Shown: one piece after another, positions 10,857-21,718 of the stretch
Layout of the letters: each line of letters starts with the position of its first letter
Numbering within the stretch: position 1 is the stretch's first letter
Source: Calvatia gigantea
Taxonomy: Eukaryota > Basidiomycota > Agaricomycetes > Agaricales > Lycoperdaceae
Direction of reading: 5' to 3'
Length of the DNA stretch: 64,000 bases
Assembly: GCA_025093985.1 (NCBI GenBank)
Contig: JACAAK010000005.1
Coordinates: 1,488,001 to 1,552,000 of the forward strand
The notes under the pieces: model-generated
The model's database searches: none
What the model was told of the DNA's origin: nothing
What the model saw: the letters and a program-made list of their open reading frames with translations, nothing else
Translations under genes and position numbers: made by a program

Positions 10857-12361
10857 GGTGGGTTCTGGGAAGAAAAAGATGGTGGACCGAATAACTGCGC
10901 CATTCAACTCCCACAACGGTGACAACATGTGCTTCGCTATCAAAGTGACGCAAAGGGACGCGTATCTGATAAGATTAGAACTGGTTTGTCTGAGCCAAAG
11001 TGTTGTTCAGTATTTTTTGCTGTAGAGGCTTATCAGGGTCTGGCCGCAGCCAGGAAACACCACTCGAAGCTCAACAACCTGCTAAACGTTTGAGCAACCT
11101 TTGAACTTAAGCTGTGAGGCAGACGAGGGTGATTAATCATTAATCATTAGTCGAACAGGCCAAGCATGTGCATGAGGCCTGATGACGGATGTGTCCACCA
11201 GGTAATTATGTGTGAAACGGCATAATAACGCGACATCGCATCTTTGTATCCGCGAAGCGGTACTCGTTAGCCAGATAGTCAGAGAGGGCGAGTGGTTGCC
11301 AACGAATAGTCCGTCAACTGGCTATGAGCCATGCAGCGGTAGATTTGATATTACTCATGGTAAAAACACCAGGCACTCGACCCGACATTCCTGAGAAGTT
11401 TGCACGCGGTCCCAAAGTCCATAGGTCTAACCAATTGGCAATTCCCGACCCCGGTGAGGATGAGCGTTTCAGTATGTGACCCGCCCAGTGTAGCGCTGTT
11501 AAGATGTTAGAGAGGTGAGTTGTGATCAGCCATTCAACTTCTCTAACCGATCCTGGACCGCAGAAAGCTGCTCTAAGTATTCGGAGGCAGTTTCAGACCG
11601 TACCCTTAGGTCGGGTCAATTCTATGAGTTCAACTCCAGCCTCTAATACAAAGAACTCGTTTGGTGAGACCAAGAGCGGAGTTAACCAATGCAAAAGAGC
11701 TATCAGATTCTGATTGATGTAGAAATGCAGTGAACACCAGTCAATCCTCGGGGAAATGGTTTCCGGGATAATGTCAACCAAATGTCAGTCTTATGTTATT
11801 TCAGTATTCTCTGGATGACTTGAAGGTGGGTCGCAAGTTGACATGAAAATCCTGAGAACGAATTCACTTCCCATTCAACAACAATAACGGGGTGGACCTC
11901 GCTGTAGTGCTTGGTTGTGATTCGACGGGCGCACATGCCCGCACCCCTGTAAAAGTTGCACGATCTGGGGGTGGTGGACCCATGCGAGCCGGTTGATGGT
12001 AACTTTCTGGATTAGCGCGAGCCTGTCGGATTTGACCCAATGGAATGCAAGTTCAGGACTTTTGGGCTCTGAGAGTCCCGACGACAATTATGGCACCGCG
12101 TCGGGTCTCGACAAAGGCCGGGATGGTGCTTGTCCATGTCGGAAGAAGTCTGTTGAAGAGAATGTTACAGAAGAATTTTAGTATGTTAAGGGGCGGTGAC
12201 AAGGCCGAGAACAAGTCTTTGAGCATCGATCTGAATTTTGTGAGATGTAATTATGGAGGGTCAGGGGATGGCCAAAGATGGTCTTGTCTGCCGTTCGGCG
12301 TTGACACTGGTTCTGTGTTTGTTGGTATTTTCACCAAGGCGTTCACTGTCCCTCCATCCGA
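10857..12361. other. Long gene-free interval between divergent vacuolar genes
   Basis: About 1.5 kb between the starts of carboxypeptidase S and V-ATPase subunit G. Short open frames on both strands (up to about 135 codons, overlapping VMA10 exon 1) show no recognisable domain and no consistent splicing. A small TTAATCAT direct repeat lies near 11132-11150. I see no tRNA or transposon ends. It must hold both promoters. Confidence 0.5.
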
Positions 12362-12885
12362 ATGGTGCGCACCATCTCCACCGTACAGCTATCACACACT
12401 GATCGCGTACCTCAGGCAGCGCAGCAGTCGCAGTCAATACAAACCCTCTTAGAAGCGGAAAAAGAGGCTGCTAAGATCGTCCAACAGGCCCGCCAATGTT
12501 CGTCACTCTATCAACGCCGCTTGTTCGCCTGACGTGAATGCATTCACTTCAGACCGTGTACAAAGGCTGAAAGATGCCCGCACAGAGGCTTTGAAAGAGA
12601 TCGAAGAGTACAAGAAAGCGAAAGAGACTGAGTTCAAGGCTTTCGAGGCGTCGGTGAGCGGTCCATGATGTTGGTGCTGTTAGCTCCAACTAAGTTTCGC
12701 CCAACCTTCAGCACGCTGGTACAACTTCTAACGCACAAGCCGCCATTGACAAGGAAACCGATGTCAAGTTGCAGGAAATTACGGATGCTTACAACAGGAG
12801 TAAGGATGCTGTTGTCAAGAAACTACTCGACCGCGTTGTTCTCGTGAAGCCTGAAGCTCACCGTAATCTTAAGAAGGCCGCATAG
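12362..12885 (+). CDS. VMA10: V-type proton ATPase subunit G
   Basis: Four exons: 12362-12364 (the ATG alone), 12416-12497, 12553-12653 and 12712-12885, total 360 nt, 119 aa. The second exon reads AAQQSQSIQTLLEAEKEAA, the conserved N-terminus of subunit G, followed by a long charged coiled coil (RLKDARTEALKEIEEYKKAKE) and a short basic C-terminus. Subunit G pairs with subunit E in the peripheral stalk of the vacuolar ATPase, which acidifies vacuoles and endomembranes. The start is fixed by splicing: only joining the lone ATG to the Ala codon at 12416 gives the family's N-terminus. Introns are 51, 55 and 58 nt. Convergent with the transcription-factor gene downstream. Confidence 0.95.
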
Positions 12886-13232
12886 CTGTCCTACCGCAAA
12901 CAATAATATCAGGCATAGCTTATTTTGTCGCTCCATGTAGAATACACACTGAATTCTGGGAAGTTAAACGGCGGAGACGCATCTACAACAGCAATGGTAT
13001 TGAAATAACCATCGGGTCCATCATGGTGGTTAAACGCAACAACCTTCTCTATAGAATGCGTGCATAAGGTACTTTTCTAGCAAATCGCCGAAGGTCAGGA
13101 TCCATAAAGGGGGGATACACCTAACTCGAGAAGATACAACCTACAATGATAAAAGACGGATAATATAAATTCACAAGAACGAAAAGGAAGTTAAATATAT
13201 ATATACACGCAAAGTCGCAAAAATCGCAAATG
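12886..13232. other. Convergent 3' spacer
   Basis: About 350 bp between the stops of VMA10 (plus) and the transcription factor (minus), with an AT-rich segment including a TATATATA run near 13195-13205. It should hold two terminators. No gene seen. Confidence 0.6.
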
Positions 13233-16200
13233 TTATCGCAAGTCATTAGCGAGCCAAGGCAATCCTATTGGCATTCCAAGCGAGGTGGTTGAGCGGACAT
13301 CCGAATCATTGGCGACGGCCGGGGGTGGTGGTAGCATTGGAGGTGACCTCCGCGGTGGTGACCGCTGAGGCCCCTTATTTCCATGGGATTGTGTTTTCAT
13401 ATCTCTCGAGGGCGCATTCCACGAGTCCAAAAGGCCGCTGGCTTTCAAGGACGGCAAGGACGGTAGGCTATCTCTTTGTCCGCCATTCAGAAAATTGCCG
13501 GCACTTCCACCCGCCCCGTTGGCGCTATCAGCTACGATGCCTACACTATCCTGCAAATTTCCAGGGAAAAATCAGAACCTCCGACCCTCGAGGATCGAGC
13601 TAACTTTATCCTTACCTCTTTCTGGCGTCCGTTATGCACCCCATAATTGTCATTCCCACCACGTCCTGCATTCGGACCGGTACCTCCAGTCGACCCTGCG
13701 GTCAGACCCGCTGTCCCTGAGCGTCCATCCCTCTCGGGAAGGGGGTGCATTGAACGACTGGTGGTGCCATTACTATGAGGATGTGGCTCATCCCCTCTCT
13801 CAAGCGAGTAAGACACCGGAGAATTACTCGGCGACCTGCGTCTACCGAATGGGCTCTCGCTTCCTTGTGAATGAGCTGACCGCGGTCCGGGATGTGTAGT
13901 GTGAAGCATATTACCAGGGTGCCGTGCATCTGAGAGTCGCCGATGCGAGGTTTGTGGATGATGATGTAATAGCTGCTGTTGGTGTTGGGGTTGGTGATCC
14001 GCCGCTTGCTGCTGAGTTGTCAGCGGCTGTTGATATGACCCGGAGGGAAGCTGAGGTTGCACGGAGGGTGACGGCTGCTGTCGGTATTCTTGTGCAAGTT
14101 CTGATATCTTCGTTCCCCATGCTTCCTCGTAATCGCTGCACCATTCGCGAACCTGGGGGTCATCCCTTTTACAGTACTTGATCAAAGGCTAAGTTTTAAA
14201 AAATGACCGTATCAGTTTTCTGGTTTCGTATGCGGCATATTTTCGGGGAGTCACACATACCCACAGGGCTGCACCCACTATCAAACCGAATTAAATAATC
14301 AGTGTCGGCTTATTGCGAGGTGCACAAAACCAGGCTTACTCAATATACTATTCTTTGCGCGGTCTCCGAGCATACCCAGGATTGAATTTAGCATCTCAAG
14401 CGCCCATGGAGGTTCAGTTCTTGGTGCCCGTTGTGACCGCTGTCGGGCCTGATCCGAGTGACAGGCAAACTGACGTCAGCGGAATTCTAGACAATAATGA
14501 CGAAGGAGGAAAGGAAAAAAAAAAAAAGAAGTGAACGGGATCAAAAGCGCACTATGACGCAGCGACATCCGCATGGGAAGGAAGGCGACTATGAATGAAT
14601 GAAAGTAATCCAGGGCGGGAGAATACAGGTGTCAGAACGACAGCCAGTCTAAGGGTGCAACACAAAAATGACCAACTATGATGCAATCGGTCCATGAAAG
14701 GCTGCACCTGTCATGACAAAGTGCCAGCATGAAGCGTTAACTTGCCGGGCGAGAAGTGCCAACTGAAGTGTATATCAAGGGAAATGACTTCATCATCCAT
14801 AAAGCCGTCGGGGAAAGAATAATAAGGCTGAAAGCAAATGACTAAAACTCACCAGGTTCAATGCCATAGCGCAGGAGGCCTGATACACATGCATGCAACA
14901 CCAGCACCATGCCCCTGTGTTGGAACTAGTCTCAAACATTGATTGTTGAACTTGAAGGCTCTGCTCGGAGAACCGGAGATGGTCTGGTAATGAGTCAAGC
15001 CAAGACTAAATGCGCAGCACATCAGGTGGTGTTTCTGGTATTGAAAGGAGCATCATTTACGAACTTCGAGAGCGCGTTCAGCTTCGACCAATGCAGTTTG
15101 TGGAGCCATATTGGTTTCTGGGTCTGGTCACAAAGTATTGTTGGAGCTCGTCAATCAGTCACAAAAATGCACCACGTACCACTAAGACCATCCAGGGCAT
15201 TTTCAACCTTGGCATAGATTGTAATCACACGAACGAGGTGGCCGAATTCTGAAGCGTAGTGTGTCCGGACCGCACCCAAATAGAGGTATTCTTAGGTAAA
15301 TCAACCAAAGTCAGTATTCCGAATTTGGGTCTCAAGGGCAACCGAAGCGAAGATAGGGGAAAACATAAATGGAGCCGATGTGTGAGTGTCAGCCAAGATA
15401 CGGAGATACAGCGACCCAAATCTGTCTCCAATCATACTCCAGGTGAGAAGCTTCCAGTAGGAGAACCATAAGCGAGACATGTGTCTCTATCTCCTGTGAA
15501 TGGGGAAGCACATGCCACACGAATGGCAGTCGCCATTCCCGCGGGTGGGTCATGACTCCATCCATGCGGCGATCAATAAGGTTCAAGGAACTAAAGATGC
15601 AACCGCCGGGCGGCAGATACCCCGCCAAAAAAAGCATCCAACTTAGACCCGGCGGGAGACCGAAGGAGATGAAATGAAAAAAGAATAAGACAAAATGAAG
15701 AAGCGAATTGCTCTTGAAAATCACATCTGAAGGAAAAGAAGGATATATCGTAACTCACCCGGCAAAGTGGAATGCACTCCCAGTTCATAACTAGTTTCAT
15801 CTACCGGCAAGCGCAGGCGCAAGTCGCTAGATGTGAAAGTGGTCGGCTTTTTGAAATAGATTGACGCCATCACATCGAGCAGGTGAATCAACCAAAATAT
15901 CCTTCTCACCGCTTCACGCTTGAATGATTGATGGATGAAGTCGGGTGACGGCATGGGGGTTAGAGTTGGATGGTCGGGTTCATGTACGCCCAAGTTCTCA
16001 ATAATTTGCAGTGCGAGATCTGCGGAGCGTATGAATTATGAAAACCCAAGATGGGTGGAGACTCAAAAGTGCCACTCACCGGCATATCTTGTGTTCCACA
16101 TGGTATTTTTTTCTTTTGTAAGAACGTCGTGCATGAGCAAAAGGGCAAGAGCCTGCGCTGTTGCTAGATCAGGCTCGCAAACAAGTCGACCTGCACCGTC

Positions 16201-17301
16201 AAACATGAGGGAAAGAGCCTCTTGAGCGAAAGGTTTCCCGGCATGACGAGAAGGTGTCGTTTTAATTCGGGGCTGCTTTGACAGGGGTGCGGCAAGTGCG
16301 CATACAGCGTGCAAAAGGTGTTTTGGGACGCGGTTATGGCTCAGCGCATTTGAAAATGTGGGCTTATGGATGATAGCGCGGGCAGGATGACAGTGGGCAA
16401 AGAAGACTAAGGGAGATAAAGCGAGTAAGACTCAGAGAGAGTGTTAGAGAGACGAAAAAAAACTTACGATTAGTGAGTTCCCGGGTGAGGCAATGATCAA
16501 GCTCAGCATGAATAGGACGGTCGAGGGATATTCCAGTGATTGGACCATCGAGAAATATTTCCTCGGAAGATATAACATTCCCTCGGTCAATCCGAAAGCG
16601 TTTGCGGCTACTTAGACGGTCATCATCGTTTACCTCCGGAGGTGGTGGTACGGTGGCAGAACCGGGAGGGTAAGGGCGATGGTGCTGGGTATAGCGTGAG
16701 TTATCGGGCGGATAGGGCGGCTGAGGAGCATAGGTTGAGCGATATTCAGAGGTCGAAGGTGTGGGTTGCAATTGATTTGGCTGCGGCTCCCGCTCATGTT
16801 TAAAAGACCTAGGCGCGGGAACGGGTCTGCCCGCTGAATCGGTATAGGTGCATGCCTTGGATGCGTAATAGCTGCAATGCGATACGCCTTCAAAGGATTA
16901 TGGATCTCAGAGAACAGAGACTAACCAGTTGCTGCATGGTGCTAGATAGGCCGAGTGAATACAGGAGAATAGGGCACGAGGACGACGGGGGATGCTTACC
17001 AGTTCCGTCGCAGCGACGTTTACTTTTATGACAAGCATCACAAGCCTAGGGAAATTATAAGCAGGGCGGAAGGAGTGCGGGACGGGGTGCGGAAGTATAC
17101 TTTTGCAAGACGCTTCCGTTTGGGACCCTTCATAAAGACAGGTGGGGACTCCAGTTTGTCTTCGGGTTGCTGTTCCTGGGAGATGAGGATGCGTTGAGGC
17201 TCTGGAGGATAAGTGGAAGACGTGTGAACGGAAGAGTAGGTGGGAGGGGGCGCAGAGGGAGGGAGTGAGTTTGAGGGCATGGGACGGTCAAAGTTGTCCA
17301 T
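13233..17301 (-). CDS. Zn2Cys6 fungal-specific transcription factor
   Basis: Thirteen exons (17301-17101, 17045-17000, 16941-16926, 16871-16468, 16406-16080, 16019-15759, 15290-15180, 15123-15065, 15005-14853, 14448-14340, 14277-14261, 14188-13616, 13550-13233) sum to 2,595 nt, 864 aa. The zinc cluster reads CDACHKSKRRCDGTAPC then SNCYYASKAC, matching C-x2-C-x6-C-x5-C-x2-C-x6-C, preceded by a basic KGPKRKRLAK. The middle part (LFFAHCHPARAIIHKPTF, ASEFGHLVRVITIY) fits the fungal-specific regulatory domain (PF04082 type). A Gln/His- and Pro-rich tail follows. Such proteins bind DNA as dimers, and the target genes cannot be told from sequence. Oddities: 16- and 17-nt exons, and two long introns (15291-15758, 14449-14852) among otherwise 54-72-nt ones. 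The 404-nt intron could hide a small exon. An in-frame ATG near 17436 is an alternative start. Confidence 0.85.
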
Positions 17302-18230
17302 GGGGAAACATCCAGTAGTTATATAAGAAAGCGGGAGAGGAAGAGGGAGGATGGTCAGGGAGGAAGGTAGGTTCGCCCCAGAAAGTGTCCAATGAGTGTA
17401 ATGTATTGGGTCTCGTCGATTGAGCAGGTGTGACATGCCGTCACTCCCATAATCCAAACGTCACCGCTCGGATGGCCTGCTTTTGGAATTCGTACTCAAC
17501 CCCCTCCCCCCCCACCCTCCGACGCATAGATGGTGTCGACTTGTTGTCTCTAAAGGTCTGTATCATCTCCTCATCAAAACCAATATCACACGCTGATTAA
17601 AATACCACAGCAGCACTGCGTAAGTTGTTTGCAATGCTGCTTAGCAACATTGCAAAACTCGACATCTTTGTTGGGCCGTCACACACTTATACGTAGCCTC
17701 TTTTTTTTTTTTTTTTCCAACCCAGCGATGTCACACAGTTGGGGCGCACATTGCCGCTTGGTCTAGACAACCGCCGGCGGCATAAGTACTTGGAGTACAC
17801 CATTGGCAGCTCTTTGAGCCGCTCTCTTGACAAACCCACCGAGAGTTTAGCGAGGGCAATTGACCGGAAGGCTGAACAGTAGAAGCGGAGGAACGACACG
17901 GGATGCACGTGTCACTGCCACCTACACCGCCGGTACCCAAAATGGTAGATACTTATCGATAGGCTGGACGGCAACCCTGGCATGTTCCTGTCTGCTGCCC
18001 TTTCGGACATCTCCCCCCGCGCACACACCCACACCCAATTAGCCTCACCTCTGATCTGATCTCTTCCGTTCCATGATCAGCGTGACCCTCAATCACGGTC
18101 TCTCACAATTCTGTCAATCATCTATTCCCGCACGAATCAGGGAACACCATCCTCCCAGACAGATCAAACCCAATGTCTCCTATAGTTACAAAATAGTGAC
18201 GCTATCTTTTCCAGTTCAGGCCGCAACCCT
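17302..18230. other. Upstream region of the transcription factor
   Basis: About 930 bp between the transcription-factor start and the P2 stop, both minus strand. It contains a T-tract at about 17700-17716 and several pyrimidine-rich stretches. Short open frames only, and no recognisable gene. Long promoters are common for regulatory genes. Confidence 0.55.
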
Positions 18231-18755
18231 TTAATCGAAGAGACCGAAACCCATATCGTCGTCGGATTCCTCCTGTGAGTTAGTGTGCGTCAGCCCCTCC
18301 GAAACGGATAATCCATGACGCAACCACATACCTTCTCCTCATCCTTCTCCTCCTTCTTCTCTTCGGCAGCAGGTGCCGGCGCCACCGCCAGCGGCGGGAG
18401 TGGCTCCACCACCACCAACGGCACCACCAGAGGGAACCTGAACGTAGCATTTCTCAGCCAACAAAATACATCACCTCAAATTCAAAATTTCACACTCACC
18501 GAAGCAAGCTTGCTACTTCCCTCAGCGATCAACTAGTTCGCGCGCGAGGGATATGTAAGCCCGTGCAGTCACCAATATACCAGTGCGCCCACCCACCTCA
18601 TTTATGTCTTTGCCCTTGAGCTCTCCAAGGAGCTTGTCGAGACGCTCGTCGTCGACTTCAATACCAGCGGCGTCGAGAACCTTCCGGATGGCCGCGGCGT
18701 CTGGATCGGCAACACCAGCGCTTTGTAGAAGAAGGTAAGCAGCGATATAACGCAT
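18231..18755 (-). CDS. RPP2: 60S acidic ribosomal protein P2 (model one base too long)
   Basis: Exons 18755-18597, 18532-18500, 18437-18332 and 18272-18231. The start MRYIAAYLLLQ, the LIAEGSSKLAS segment and the terminal EESDDDMGFGLFD are hallmarks of P2, the stalk protein that recruits elongation factors to the 60S subunit. Exon 3 begins VPSGGAVGGGG, as expected, but is 106 nt, so the acidic tail lies in the next frame. One base is in excess somewhere in the Gly/Ala-rich segment (about 18360-18430). The only splice alternative is an acceptor 34 nt further in, after GGTGGAG, which restores frame but removes the conserved VPSGG and has no pyrimidine tract. A sequence error in a GC-rich repeat is the simplest explanation, because the gene should be essential and highly expressed. 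Divergent from RPS15. Confidence 0.88.
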
Positions 18756-19156
18756 CTATGTCGATCATCGTTCAGTATCCCTCCGTGCCTTATGTATGAA
18801 CGGGAAATGCACACTGCTTTAAATCAAATAAGAATGCAGAAGTTTTGAGGAGTGTAAGGTTACGATAGCCACAAATCGCTGTAAAATTCAATCAGCAAAC
18901 CATCCACCTTGACACACAGAATCCAAGCCAACGCACCTTTTAATCCGAGGAAGACTTGTGGATTCTACCGTTGGCAAGTTTTTTTCGGATGGTGAAACTG
19001 ACCAATACTGCATCATCTTTGTTGACGGGACAGTCCATAACTATATAGGATTACGTAATATTTACACACGGTATGCCAGCCACAAGCTTCCTTTTTCCAC
19101 CTTCAACCCCAAAGCCTGCCTCCTCCATCGCCGCCTTTATTACCGAAAAGCCCAGC
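18756..19156. promoter_or_regulatory. Shared promoter of ribosomal protein genes P2 and S15
   Basis: 401 bp between two divergent ribosomal protein starts. Both need high, coordinated expression, so this is a likely bidirectional promoter. It may also hold 5' UTR introns. I did not identify a specific factor site. Confidence 0.55.
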
Positions 19157-20143
19157 ATGGTGAGGGAAACTACCTGCTCTTTGAACGTATGAAATGCTGA
19201 TTGCGCACCACAGGCTGATATCACCGACCCCCAAGTTGCCGCCGATCTCAAGAAGAAAAGGACATTCCGTACCTTCTCCTACCGTGGTGTTGAGCTCGAT
19301 AAGCTCCTAGACCTGAGCAACGAGGAGGTGCGTACCACATGCCATGTTCCATTTGAAAGTATGGCTCATCAATTTTCTAGTTCGTTGAAGTATGTTCCAC
19401 AAGTCTTAATCTGCCAAATGGCTGGACTTAGCAATTTCGCAAGCAGCTCGTTCACGCTCGTGCTCGCCGTCGCTTCCAACGTGGTCTCAAACGTCGACCA
19501 ATGGGTCTCATTAAGAAGCTGCGCAAAGCCAAGAAGGAAGCTCCCCCTAATGAAAAACCTGCTGTCGTCAAGACCCATCTTCGTGATATGATTATCGTCC
19601 CCGAAATGATTGGCAGCGTTGTTGGCATTTACAATGGAAAGGTGATTATTTCATCAACATGGCATACCAGAACGGGGGAAGCAGGCAAGGAGTCATATGG
19701 TGCTGGACTCTACGTATACGTTTCAGCTCCTGAGATGGAACTTCATCTCCTGCTCATCCTCGCTGGCCTAGACTATCCTAATCCATCATCAAATTGGGTA
19801 CAACCGACTAATCCACACTGACCAGGTCTTTAATTCCGTCGAGATCAAGCCCGAAATGACTGGCCACTACCTCGCCGAATTCTCAATCTCGTACAGACCC
19901 GTCAAACACGGTCGCCCTGGTGTAGGTGCTTCGTCATTATCTATTCCCACTGTATTGATGAATACCTCCTCTAGATTGGTGCAACACACTGTAAGTCAAT
20001 CCGTCCTCTCGACTTAACCCGAAAGAATGGATCCTCACTTCCCGCCTCATCAATCATCCAGCTTCTCGATTGTTCGTCCTTTCCCTACTCTCCTACGGCA
20101 GGTGGAGCCTAATTCCTGTTTTCATAGCATCCCCCTCAAGTAA
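19157..20143 (+). CDS. RPS15: 40S ribosomal protein uS19 (Rps15)
   Basis: Eight exons: 19157-19159 (ATG only), 19214-19327, 19381-19389 (9 nt), 19447-19641, 19826-19921, 19975-19990, 20062-20071 (10 nt) and 20128-20143, total 459 nt, 152 aa. Family motifs: [65 protein letters not shown] and the terminal SSRFIPLK. uS19 sits in the head of the small subunit near the decoding site and contacts the incoming tRNA. Joining the exons is unambiguous because every junction restores a conserved residue string. Half of its exons are 16 nt or shorter. Introns are 53-71 nt except 19642-19825 (184 nt). Confidence 0.97.
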
Positions 20144-20606
20144 AGGGTCCACCGTTTTGGGATGGTTGTGTCGTGTACATTTCAGTTATTATAACCACTC
20201 TGTCATCTTCGCGTACGTTTTCCACAACAAAAAGCAGCTATCATGCGACATTATGCTTTATGGAATTCTAATGGTCTCTTTCCTTCTTAAATTGTGGTGA
20301 AGCAACAAGCCTCCGACCTCATGGAAGACCTTGCCTTCTCAATTTGCTCTCAACAATTATGCCTGGCGTGACGCTGCCCATTGAACGCCCTTTTCCGTAC
20401 CTGATTATTCATGTGCATAGTGCAAGTCACCATGCCATAATTTTCGACCCTGGTACGCCCCAATGGTTACATTTTGGAAGTCACTGAGGTGGAACGTTAG
20501 TCGTACCAAGTCCATGTGTTAAAAGTTTCGGGCTCCCTCTCTCCGTCCGTTCCTCTCATCGATCCGTCCTGAAATTCATCGTCAGCACGGCATTTATTCC
20601 TTTCCA
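20144..20606. other. Intergenic spacer
   Basis: About 460 bp between RPS15 and the F-box-like gene, both plus strand. AT-rich near 20180-20300, probably 3' UTR. No gene seen. Confidence 0.6.
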
Positions 20607-21630
20607 ATGGCCGCGTACGACATACCCCCTGAGGTTTGGGGCAAAATATTCGCGCTCTGCTGCAACGACGGTGGACAGACCGGGAGAGCATTGGCCCTCG
20701 TCTCGAGATACATCCACGCGGTGTCCAAGCCACATCAATACCGTTCCGTTGCCCTCATGGGAAGGCAGATGATAGCCAAATTCGCGGACCTCCTGGCAGC
20801 CGACCGCGAATGTCGTCGTGTCAGACACTTATTCATGTCGACATTCAAACCCGAATCAAACACGTTGGAGTACATCTGCAAGGGTCCTTTCCAAACATCC
20901 GCCCCACCCACTCCTTCCCTATCCGGCGCTCAACTCAGCACAAAAGAGCAACACGAAATTGTGGGCAACATGTACCGAATCCTCGAATTCATCGCACCTT
21001 CGGTACGACACCTCCACGTCATCATGGGATTCTATCGTGAGGACATATTCTTCCCGATCGTGTTCCCGGTGCTGGAGGAGTTGACTCTGCAAGGTCCATT
21101 CCACGACCATTATGATTGCAATGACAAATTCTGCGACACGTTATACCCACCTGTACCGTCGCTCCGAAAACTATATCTTACGGACGTGTTTACTTGTGTC
21201 AACGACCGGACGTATCTTGCCATTAGGCACTATGCGCCCTTCCTTACACACCTGAGGATTCAGTGTGCAGACGGGTATATCGAGTCCAGCAGGACATTTT
21301 TACAACAGTTGTCGCCTTCGACATCAGAGGAAGGGCAAGGTGATGGGAGAGAGGCCAGTAGCCGATTGCAATTCCCGGGGACATTGCAACGAATCTTGCT
21401 GCACCCCGGACATGCACAGCCAACATGGATCTGCGGGACGACCTTTAGCATGCGCTCCTCGGCCTTGCGCGATCTTGAAAGATGTGCAAGAGATGACCCG
21501 AGAATTGTGTTATTCAAAGAATCGCCCTGGATATGGCCATACTCGCGAGCCTAGTGGTTACATTGAAGGAGAAAAGCAGTGGCTTGATCGGATTGCCGGA
21601 GGAGATGGGTGCTGGGATATCTCGGATTAA
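20607..21630 (+). CDS. F-box-like protein of the basidiomycete type, frame break near the C-terminus
   Basis: Intronless. The start MAAYDIPPEVWGKIFALCC resembles a weak F-box helix (PPEVWxKIF), followed by ALALVSRYIHAVSKPHQYRSVAL and leucine-rich stretches typical of basidiomycete F-box/LRR-like proteins that select substrates for SCF ligases. The first frame stops at 21554. The next frame continues EPSGYIEGEKQWLDRIAGG and ends at 21630 with GCWDISD, which looks like the natural end of this family (a Trp-rich WLDRIxGGxGCW tail is common). The span is 1,024 nt, one base over a multiple of three, with the switch near 21535-21545. It may be an insertion error or a truncated allele. If the short frame is real the protein is 315 aa, otherwise about 340. 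Confidence 0.6.
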
Positions 21631-21718
21631 ACATAGACAAATAGATTTCAAAAGGTTTTATCCATTAGTCATACACCATCATACTGCTTACTACCAAGTA
21701 TCTTGTCTCTAGACATCC

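Noticed and set aside
12045..12452. A 135-codon frame overlapping VMA10
   Set aside because: It runs across the VMA10 start and intron in another frame and has no recognisable content.
15389..15724. A 111-codon minus-strand frame inside the transcription-factor gene
   Set aside because: It lies in the 468-nt intron, and joining 15759 to 15290 gives the conserved PEYLYLGAVRTHYASEFG without it.
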